Positions 57,746 through 64,000 of a stretch of DNA of 64,000 bases are shown one piece after another. Position numbers and translations under genes: made by a program. Below the pieces are notes generated by a model that saw only the letters and a list, made by a program, of their open reading frames with translations, did no database searches and was not told where the DNA came from. The stretch's first letter is position 1. Each line of letters opens with the position of its first letter. The stretch is from Thioalkalivibrio sp. HK1 (GTDB lineage Bacteria; Pseudomonadota; Gammaproteobacteria; HK1): NCBI GenBank assembly GCA_000583135.1, contig JFBG01000008.1:1-64000 (forward strand), in the 5' to 3' direction.

Positions 57746-59683
57746 ATGATCAATCGTCTGATGACCACTACGGGGATGGCCCTTGCCATCGTCTTGCTCT
57801 TTGCGGTCAATATCCTTGCAAGTCGCACGCTCGATTCGGCGCGGGTCGATCTCACCGAGAATCGTCTTTTCACGCTCTCGGAAGGGACGAAGAATATCCT
57901 TGCCAACCTCGAAGATCCGATCACCTTGCGTCTTTATCTCTCGCAAGGGGAGTTGGCCAATGCCAGCCGCATCAGCGGATATACGGATCGCGTCCGCTCG
58001 TTGTTGAGGGAATACGAGCGCTTGGCCGACGGTCAGATCGACTTGCAAGTGATCGATCCCGAGCCCTTCACCGATGACGAGGATCGGGCGGTGGGATACG
58101 GTTTGCAGGGGGTTCCGGTGGGCAACGAGGGGGCGAATTTCTACTTCGGTCTCGTCGGTACCAACTCCGTGGATCAGATGGAGGTGATTCCTTTTCTCGC
58201 CGCCGAGCGCGAGACCTTTCTTGAATACGATCTGACCCGCCTCGTTTATGGACTGACCCGCCCTCCGCAAAAGATCGTCGGGCTATTGAGCACCTTGCCG
58301 ATCGAGGGCCCGCCACCGGGGATCCCGCAGCCGCCGGGGCAAAACCAAAGAGAGTGGGTGGTGTTGGAGCAGCTGCGTCAGCTCTTCGAGGTGCGCACCC
58401 TCGATCAAAGCCTCGAGGAGATCGACGGCGATATCGATATCTTGATGCTGGTGCATCCGCAGGAACTGCCGCCGAAGGCCCTTTACGCAATCGATCAATA
58501 TGTCTTGCGAGGGGGGCGGATCCTCGCCTTCTTAGATCCCTTCTCCGAGATCCAGATGCAGGTCGCAGCCCAAGGGGGAGTGCCGCCCGGAGGCTCGAGG
58601 CGTTCGGAATTGGGAGACCTGCTGGCGACATGGGGGGTTTCGCTCGGCGACGATGTCGCCGCCGACTTAAGCCTGTCGATGCAAGCGCAGTTCCAGCGAG
58701 GCGGGCGCGTATTCACCTTCGATTATCCGGTTTGGATGGTCGTCAAATCCGAGCTCTTCGATGGTGACGATATCGTCACCGGGAACTTGGGCAATATCTC
58801 GATGGCCACCGCGGGCTTTTTCGAGGTCGCCAAAGGGGCGACCACCACCATGACGCCGCTGATTTCGACCACCGACGGCGTGGCCAAGGTGACGCCGCAG
58901 CGCATCGACGAGGTCAACTCGAACCCTCAATCCCTGCGTGACGACTTGGAGTCGGAGGGAAGCCCCCTGCCGCTGGTGGTGCGGGTTGCAGGTCCGGTGG
59001 TCACCGCCTTCCCCGACGGTCCGCCGAAGGAGGAATCCGAGGGCGAGGAGGGTTCGAGTGTGGATGAAAGTGCATCGACCGGCGACCATCTCTCGGAATC
59101 GATCGAGGATGCCCAGATGATCTTGGTGGCCGATTCCGATGTGCTGACGGATCGCCTGTGGGTGTCGGTGCAGCAGTTGCTCGGAAATCGAATCGCGATC
59201 CCCAATTCCGCCAATGGAAGTTTCGTGGTCAATGCCGTCGATAACCTGACGGGATCGGGCGATCTGATCAGCGTGCGAAATCGCGGCAGTTTCTCGCGTC
59301 CTTTTTCGAAGGTCATCGAACTGCGGCAGCAGGCGGAGCGCGATTACCGCGCCAAGGAGCAGGAGTTGAGCGCCAAACTCCAAGACGCCGAGCGCCGGTT
59401 GCGCGAGCTCGAAGAGCGGTATCAGGAAAATAGCGAGAGCCTGATTTTGGGGGATGCCCAGCGCGAGGAGATCCGGCGCTTTCGTCAAGAGCGGGTGCGG
59501 ATCAACAAGGAATTGCGCGATGTGCGGCGTCAGTTGCGCGCCGATATCGAATCCTTGCAGGGCTGGCTTCGCTTCGTCAATATCGGTCTCGTGCCGATCC
59601 TGATCGGGATCGGCGGGTTGCTGGCGGGCTTTATCCATCTTCGGCGTCGACGGCGAGCGACCTCGAGTCTGCAAGCGGCATGA
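57746..59683 (+). CDS. GldG family (ABC_transp_aux) protein
   Basis: A 645-aa membrane-anchored protein. The N-terminal segment (about 11-28) starts MINRLMTTTGMALAIVLLFA. A GldG-like periplasmic or outer-leaflet region follows, with SRTLDSARVDLTENRLFTLS and VLRGGRILAFLDPFSEIQMQ, and a long coiled coil (about 540-600, EQELSAKLQDAERRLRELEE) precedes the second membrane segment near 614-635. GldG works with GldA and GldF. A 149-base gap separates it from the permease. Substrate unknown. Confidence 0.85.
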   Translation: MINRLMTTTGMALAIVLLFAVNILASRTLDSARVDLTENRLFTLSEGTKNILANLEDPITLRLYLSQGELANASRISGYTDRVRSLLREYERLADGQIDLQVIDPEPFTDDEDRAVGYGLQGVPVGNEGANFYFGLVGTNSVDQMEVIPFLAAERETFLEYDLTRLVYGLTRPPQKIVGLLSTLPIEGPPPGIPQPPGQNQREWVVLEQLRQLFEVRTLDQSLEEIDGDIDILMLVHPQELPPKALYAIDQYVLRGGRILAFLDPFSEIQMQVAAQGGVPPGGSRRSELGDLLATWGVSLGDDVAADLSLSMQAQFQRGGRVFTFDYPVWMVVKSELFDGDDIVTGNLGNISMATAGFFEVAKGATTTMTPLISTTDGVAKVTPQRIDEVNSNPQSLRDDLESEGSPLPLVVRVAGPVVTAFPDGPPKEESEGEEGSSVDESASTGDHLSESIEDAQMILVADSDVLTDRLWVSVQQLLGNRIAIPNSANGSFVVNAVDNLTGSGDLISVRNRGSFSRPFSKVIELRQQAERDYRAKEQELSAKLQDAERRLRELEERYQENSESLILGDAQREEIRRFRQERVRINKELRDVRRQLRADIESLQGWLRFVNIGLVPILIGIGGLLAGFIHLRRRRRATSSLQAA

Positions 59684-59832
59684 GGGCGGCTCGGATCGTG
59701 GGGCCGACCCCGTGATACCGGCTTTTTGATGCCGGGATCGACGGTGAATCGTCGCGCGGTGCGGGAATCCGAGGGTGGTGGTTCGAGGCAACCGTGCCGA
59801 GAGTTTGGAATCGATAAAGGAGGCAGATCGGA

Positions 59833-61020
59833 ATGCGTGGATTTCGTTGGATCTTTGTGCTGATCGTCTTGGTCGTCGCCACCGTCGGGGCGGTGTATTG
59901 GTCGGATCGAGCACCGGAAGAAGATCTCGCGGCGAACGACGAGACGGTCTTTCCCTCGTTGTTCGATCGGATCAACGAGGTCGCTCGGATCCGCATCGAG
60001 GGCGCCGACGATCCCTTCCATATCGTTCGTGCCGACGATGCTTGGATGCTGGAGGAGAAGGATGGCTATCCGGCGGCCCGAGATCGGGTACACCGACTTC
60101 TGCTCGGGGGGGCGAGCCTGAAATATCTCGAGCCGAAAACATCTCGCCCGGAGTATTACTCCGAGCTCGGGGTCGAGGATCCCGATGAAGCGGGAGCGGA
60201 TTCGCTGAGAATTCGGCTTGAAAGCGCCGCCGGCGAGGAGTTGGCGCGGTGGGTGCTCGGCAATCGTCGCACCTCGGGGGCGAATCGCGATCGCTCGGAG
60301 CTCTATGTGCGCATCGCCGACGATCCCCAAGTGTGGTTGGTGGAGGGATCGGTGCCCTCGGGAAGGTCGGCGGTGGATTGGGCGCAGCGCGATATCGTTG
60401 CGATTCCCGTCGAGCGCACCCGTCGAGTCACCTTGCGGCATAGCGACGGGGATGTCATCGAGGTGAGCAAGGCCGACCCCGCCGACAGCGAGTTCACGCT
60501 GCAAGATATCCCCGAAGGAAGGGAGGTCGACGCCGCCTATCGCATCGCCGATATCGGGGGTTTCATTCAGGATCTGCGCTTGGACGATGTTCGATCGAGA
60601 CCGGGATACGACGAAGAGGAATTCGATGCCGATAACGGCCTATCGCTGAGCGTGGTGACCTTCGACGGCCTGCGGGTGATCGGGGATCTCAAGCGACGAG
60701 ACTCGGATGGCTGGCTGGTATTGCGAGCCGAAGTGGACGAGGAGACCTTCGCCGCCGAGAGCGAGCGAGAGGCATCGGCGCAAGACGACGACGGGGCCGA
60801 CGCCGCCGAGAACGGCGAAGAAGCCGCCGATGAAAGCGATGCCGAGGCTTCGGAAGACACCCTTGACCGCGAGGCCATCGTCGCCGAGGTCGAGAGCCTC
60901 AACGAGCGCTGGTCGAAGTGGGCCTACAAACTCCCGAGTTACAAGGTCAGCTATATCACCGTCCGCATGGAGGGGCTCACCCGCATCCCGGAATCGGAAT
61001 CGGAATCGGAGGAGGGCTGA
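59833..61020 (+). CDS. DUF4340 domain protein
   Basis: A 395-aa protein with an N-terminal membrane anchor (about 5-24, FRWIFVLIVLVVATVGAVYW). It has the DUF4340 pattern of alternating beta and short repeats, including WMLEEKDGYPAARDRVHRLL and LGNRRTSGANRDRSELYVRI. A very acidic, Ala/Glu-rich stretch lies near 315-350 (DDDGADAAENGEEAADESDA). DUF4340 proteins are almost always encoded beside GldG-type ABC systems, as here, and are thought to complete the same exporter. It is the last gene of the operon. Confidence 0.85.
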   Translation: MRGFRWIFVLIVLVVATVGAVYWSDRAPEEDLAANDETVFPSLFDRINEVARIRIEGADDPFHIVRADDAWMLEEKDGYPAARDRVHRLLLGGASLKYLEPKTSRPEYYSELGVEDPDEAGADSLRIRLESAAGEELARWVLGNRRTSGANRDRSELYVRIADDPQVWLVEGSVPSGRSAVDWAQRDIVAIPVERTRRVTLRHSDGDVIEVSKADPADSEFTLQDIPEGREVDAAYRIADIGGFIQDLRLDDVRSRPGYDEEEFDADNGLSLSVVTFDGLRVIGDLKRRDSDGWLVLRAEVDEETFAAESEREASAQDDDGADAAENGEEAADESDAEASEDTLDREAIVAEVESLNERWSKWAYKLPSYKVSYITVRMEGLTRIPESESESEEG

Positions 61021-61206
61021 GGGATTCAAGGCCCCGATAGCTCTTTGATATCGGCTCGAACGCGCTTGGCTTCGAAGTCCTTGGCTTTGAAAACCGTGGA
61101 TGCTTAGGCCTTGAATCGGAACCCGATATCGGATCGCCGTTTTTTCATCGATATCAGGTTCGGGACTCGATGGGGCTGCGCATAACCCGACTTGGCAGAC
61201 ACCGCT

Positions 61207-61236
61207 CGCCCGACCCTCGTCGGGCGGGCTTTTTTT
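61207..61236 (+). terminator. Rho-independent terminator of the Gld-type operon
   Basis: CGCCCGAC, loop CCTC, GTCGGGCG, then GGC and seven T form a strong intrinsic terminator for plus-strand transcription. Confidence 0.8.
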
Positions 61237-61276
61237 GGGAAGTCATATCGGATAGTGTCGAAGGATAATCGAGAAA

Positions 61277-61299
61277 AAGGGGCTCGCACGGAGCCCCTT
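61277..61299 (-). terminator. Terminator hairpin after secreted protein B
   Basis: On the minus strand AAGGGGCTC-CGTGC-GAGCCCCTT is followed by TTTTC, and it is identical in stem and loop to 20926-20948. It lies about 75 bases past the stop. Confidence 0.75.
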
Positions 61300-61374
61300 T
61301 TTTTAGGATTTATACGGGAAAGTATCAATTCCCGGATGACAGGCATCATACCGCCATCCTTTTGTGGCACCCTT

Positions 61375-61899
61375 TTAGTCGAGAAACGTGTCGAAGATCC
61401 AGATAAGGACAACAAGACTGGCGACTTGCCTTTCTTCAGATTGCAGGGTGTTGTCTTGATTCGCCAGATGGAAGCAGGAGTACGGGTCGGTATCGCAAAG
61501 CGGGTCGGTGTCGAGTTTGATGTCATATTCCGATTCGGGCTTCAACATCGCCCCGCCTTCACCGCCGTTGCCCCACGGATCGGATTGCTGAGAATCGTCG
61601 TAGGCGATCATCGTGGTCGGTTCGGCACTCGCCTGCCCGCCATATTTCTGATCGCAGTTATCGAAACATGCCTTTTGCAAATACCAATCCAGATTATTGC
61701 ATTGGGCTTTGCACTGCTCATAACCACCATCCGAAGCAAGCATCGGGATATCATCGCTCGCCTTGGTCTCGATCCAGCCGCTCTCTTCCTCGACGTCGGG
61801 CTTCATATAGCCGCAGCCGAGCGGATGATGGCACGAGCCATCGGCGTGAACCGCACCGGCGAAGCCGAAGAGCATCGCAATCATCGCTATCTTTTTCAT
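61375..61899 (-). CDS. Small secreted Cys-rich protein, family member B
   Basis: A 174-aa paralogue of the protein at 20570-20914. The signal peptide MKKIAMIAMLFGFAGAVHA is nearly identical, and the shared block GGAMLKPESEYDIKLD (115-130) and LCDTDPYSCFHLA (134-146) is almost the same. Between them lies a segment absent from copy A: YEQCKAQCNNLDWYLQKACF followed by DNC, a CX3C-X10-CX3C pattern (Cys 63, 67, 78, 82), like the disulfide-pinned helical hairpins of CHCH or small Tim proteins. A hydrophobic tail closes it. GGAGGAAGT precedes ATG 61899. Function unknown. Confidence 0.75.
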   Translation of the reverse strand: MKKIAMIAMLFGFAGAVHADGSCHHPLGCGYMKPDVEEESGWIETKASDDIPMLASDGGYEQCKAQCNNLDWYLQKACFDNCDQKYGGQASAEPTTMIAYDDSQQSDPWGNGGEGGAMLKPESEYDIKLDTDPLCDTDPYSCFHLANQDNTLQSEERQVASLVVLIWIFDTFLD

Positions 61900-61942
61900 G
61901 GTTACTTCCTCCGTGGTTATCACTTGTGTACCCGTTCCTATA

Positions 61943-61971
61943 CCTCTACTTTATTTTGATCAAAATGTCAA
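61943..61971 (-). promoter_or_regulatory. Promoter and palindrome before secreted protein B
   Basis: On the minus strand TTGACA (61971-61966) is followed by a 17-base spacer and TAGAGG (61948-61943). The spacer contains the 14-bp perfect palindrome ATTTTGATCAAAAT (61953-61966), a possible regulator site. It lies about 45 bases before the start codon. The -10 is weak. Confidence 0.45.
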
Positions 61972-62052
61972 GATACTCTTTCGACTCTATCCGATATAAT
62001 TTCCTTTTATCTTTCACCGAATCCTTCACGATCTCTTCACGATCTCTTCGAA

Positions 62053-63054
62053 ATGACCGATACCTCATCGACCGCTTGCGATCCTTGCCTTCCGGCCGAC
62101 GGGGATATGGTGATTCACTTCGCCCACCCCGCCTATCGCTTGGCGGAATGCTTTGCGCGAAGAAATACCGCCATCTCGCATTTCCAGACGGAAAACCGTG
62201 CCGCGACCCTCGATCGCCTCGGTGAAGGGCAGGTGCTGGTTCTTTCCGGGCTGTGGTCGAACGAGATGCTCGATGCCGCGCCGAATCTTCGTTATATCCA
62301 AGTTTGCGCTGCGGGCTACGACCAATTCGATCGCGATGCCTTGCGCGCCAAGGGGATTCGTCTTGCCAATGGCAGCGGTGTCAACCGCAATGCGGTCAGC
62401 GACCATGCGATGGCGATGATCCTTGCGCTGACCCGTCAGATCCACACCGGGCGGGATCGTCAGCGCGAGCGGATCTGGCGCCCGATGATCTCGGATATCG
62501 CTCGGCGCGAGGAAGAACTCGAAGGCAAGAGGATCTTGATCTACGGCCTCGGGGCCATCGGATCGCGCTTGGCCCTTCTCGCCCGCGCCTTCGGGATGCA
62601 GGTGATCGGCATCAAGCGCAATCTCGCCGACCATGACGGATCGGTCCTTGATCTGCGCCCTCCGGCCGATTTTCTCGCCACCCTCGCCGAGGTCGATATC
62701 CTGGTGCTGACCTGCCCCTTGACCCCGCAGACCGAGAACTTGGTCGATGCCGCCGCCTTGGCCTGCATGAAGCCCACGGCTTATCTCATCAACGTCGCTC
62801 GAGGTCGTTGCGTGGACGAGGCGGCATTGATCGAGGCTTTGAAGAGCGGTGCGATCGCCGGGGCGGGGATCGATACCTTCGTCGAGGAGCCGCTTGGCGC
62901 CGATTCCCCGCTTTGGGGGCTGGAAAATGCCTTGATCACCCCTCATAGCGCTGGAGAGACGCGGCGATACGAGGAAAATGTGATCGATATTTTATTGACG
63001 AACCTGCGTTGCTTGCAGCAAGGCGATGAGGGTTTGATCAATCGGATCGTCTAG
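62053..63054 (+). CDS. D-2-hydroxyacid dehydrogenase
   Basis: A 333-aa NAD(P)-dependent dehydrogenase. It has the Rossmann motif IYGLGAIGSRLALLARAF (about 158-175), the catalytic Arg in NVARGRCVDE (near 250), the Glu in EEPLGADSP, and the His in TPHSAGETRR near 295. The family includes glyoxylate, hydroxypyruvate and phosphoglycerate dehydrogenases, and the exact substrate is unknown. ATG 62053 lacks a clear SD. The next gene, on the opposite strand, encodes a DUF3726 protein. Confidence 0.88.
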   Translation: MTDTSSTACDPCLPADGDMVIHFAHPAYRLAECFARRNTAISHFQTENRAATLDRLGEGQVLVLSGLWSNEMLDAAPNLRYIQVCAAGYDQFDRDALRAKGIRLANGSGVNRNAVSDHAMAMILALTRQIHTGRDRQRERIWRPMISDIARREEELEGKRILIYGLGAIGSRLALLARAFGMQVIGIKRNLADHDGSVLDLRPPADFLATLAEVDILVLTCPLTPQTENLVDAAALACMKPTAYLINVARGRCVDEAALIEALKSGAIAGAGIDTFVEEPLGADSPLWGLENALITPHSAGETRRYEENVIDILLTNLRCLQQGDEGLINRIV

Positions 63055-63112
63055 CGAATCCTTGGGCGGTCTCTCATATCGTCTCGTCTCATCATCCGCG
63101 CGCCGTTGCCCC

Positions 63113-63874
63113 TCAATCGCGATCGACCACCCCCGCTCCCGCTCCGGTCAAGCGAGAGCGCTCGCTGTTTTCGACCAGCTGTTTTTCGGCGAGGACGCAA
63201 AGGCGTTGCCAGAGCGCCTTTTCGATTTCCCCGCCCATTCCCTCGTTCGCCCTCCCGTATGCACTCATCGATCGCTTTTCAATCATCTCGCCTGCGGTGT
63301 CCGGTGATGGCGACGGGTCAAGAGCGATCGACATCCAAGCCGGACCCCGAAGCGGTATCTTCGACCCTAGGAGTCTTCCTCGATGGCAGGTCAATTCGAT
63401 CTCCGGCATCGCCGGGGATGCAAGGGCGGTTCGGGATCGACAGACGATCCTGACGAGCCCTTCGATCGCTTGCGAAGCCCATAGCAGGTGGTGCACGATC
63501 GGCGAGGGGATATCCACCGCCTCGACGCAAGCGATGGATCCGCTTTGGCGCCCTTCCTCGGCGGCGGCGACGATCAGCCGATCGCCCAAGCTCGGCCCGC
63601 ACCATAGGCAGGAAAGGGGGGCCTTCGCCCTTTGTGCGATGAAATGGCCGGCGATCGCCGGTGTTTTTGCAAAGCGAAAGGAATCCTTTCGATCCAGCGC
63701 CTCCAGCGCCTCGACGAGATCCTCGATACGACCCAATACCCGATCCCCTTCGATCGACGATCGCAAGATCCTCGAAGCCAAGATCCCCGCTTCATCGGCC
63801 AATCCCGGGGGCAGGCCGACGCTCGATGCCGCCCGGACGGTCGCTTCTTTGAGTTCGCTCAGCGAAATATGCAT
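63113..63874 (-). CDS. DUF3726 domain protein
   Basis: A 253-aa protein. The opening MHISLSELKEATVRAASSVG, then GLADEAGILASRIL, and the C-terminal RLCVLAEKQLVENSERSRLT followed by GAGAGVVDRD match DUF3726 proteins. No catalytic site is known. It converges with the 2-hydroxyacid dehydrogenase and lies near the right edge, and its partners may lie outside the window. Confidence 0.75.
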   Translation of the reverse strand: MHISLSELKEATVRAASSVGLPPGLADEAGILASRILRSSIEGDRVLGRIEDLVEALEALDRKDSFRFAKTPAIAGHFIAQRAKAPLSCLWCGPSLGDRLIVAAAEEGRQSGSIACVEAVDIPSPIVHHLLWASQAIEGLVRIVCRSRTALASPAMPEIELTCHRGRLLGSKIPLRGPAWMSIALDPSPSPDTAGEMIEKRSMSAYGRANEGMGGEIEKALWQRLCVLAEKQLVENSERSRLTGAGAGVVDRD

Positions 63875-64000
63875 TAGGCGCCGGATCGTTCATCGAAGGG
63901 ATGTCGAAGGACGATCATCGCTCCCATCCTCCGCCTCGCCTTCGATGGAGTTTTTCGACGGAAAGAAGAGCGTCGGAAAATACCAATCGTCCGCAAGCCC

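Larger units (their letters stand above)
61021..61374. other. Intergenic region with two convergent terminators
   Basis: No gene is supported. The stretch holds a plus-strand terminator at 61207-61236 for the ABC operon and a minus-strand hairpin at 61277-61299 for the secreted protein. The 60 bases before the first terminator (from about 61150) have some structure but match no RNA family I know. Confidence 0.5.

Noticed and set aside
58667-59914. 415-codon minus-strand frame
   Set aside because: It is a shadow of the GldG-type gene, rich in His, Arg and Gln.
61150-61206. Possible small RNA before the ABC operon terminator
   Set aside because: Some local pairing is visible, but no promoter or known RNA family fits. 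It is probably the 3' untranslated region.

Overview
This window reads as a chromosomal piece of a gammaproteobacterium, probably an uncultivated or autotrophic sulfur-oxidiser of the Chromatiales/Ectothiorhodospiraceae type. The grounds are the gene orders guaB-guaA, aroQ-accB-accC-prmA and rhlB/trxA-rho (divergent, as in E. coli), together with a CbbQ/CbbO-type pair, a c-type cytochrome next to a periplasmic double-thioredoxin protein, a phasin and FxsA. No rRNA, plasmid, prophage or intact insertion sequence was seen. Most of the window is GC-rich with a striking excess of GATCG/ATCGA words. The stretches 3.1-8.7 kb and 32.7-37.2 kb are visibly more A+T-rich and carry defence genes, which suggests horizontal transfer.

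Layout. 1-8.7 kb is a defence island: the 3' end of a DUF1156-type DNA methyltransferase, a translationally linked DUF499 ATPase, and a 1779-aa protein with an N-terminal PD-(D/E)XK-like nuclease and a STAND-like NTPase core. 8.7-12 kb is guaBA. 12-14.6 kb is a small variable locus: a 91-aa coiled-coil membrane protein bracketed by two ~140-bp direct repeats, a restriction-nuclease-like gene, and a remnant of a second coiled-coil gene at that gene's 5' edge. 14.6-20.3 kb is housekeeping (fxsA, a TlpA-like redoxin, aroQ, accB, accC, prmA). 20.5-28.2 kb is metabolic and accessory: a small secreted protein, an MFS carrier, an FAD monooxygenase, a Gfo/Idh oxidoreductase, a phytanoyl-CoA dioxygenase-like enzyme, and a peroxiredoxin-like gene with an in-frame TGA exactly where the peroxidatic cysteine belongs, divergent from an AhpD-like gene. 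28.4-32.6 kb holds tRNA-Arg(CCG), a phasin, an MFS/spermidine-synthase fusion, cytochrome c and the double-thioredoxin protein.

32.7-37.2 kb carries hsdS-hsdR without hsdM, and the HsdR nuclease motif is degenerate. 37.8-44.4 kb has two small unknown genes, a nitroreductase, a histone-tail-like HTH protein, and cbbO/norD and cbbQ/norQ with a DUF971-MoaD fusion on the opposite strand between them. 44.4-50.8 kb is rho, trxA, rhlB, a carboxylesterase, a DUF523-DUF1722 protein and ridA. 51-55.3 kb is an HtrA protease, an M16-like lipoprotein and its decayed tandem duplicate. 55.8-61 kb is a Gld-type ABC exporter operon ending in a DUF4340 gene. 61.3-63.9 kb has a second member of the small secreted family, a 2-hydroxyacid dehydrogenase and a DUF3726 gene.

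Most notable: the probable selenocysteine peroxiredoxin; the nuclease-STAND giant beside a DUF1156/DUF499 module; the apparently nuclease-dead HsdR with no local HsdM; and a two-member secreted family, duplicated together with its terminator hairpin, one copy of which has gained a twin CX3C segment.
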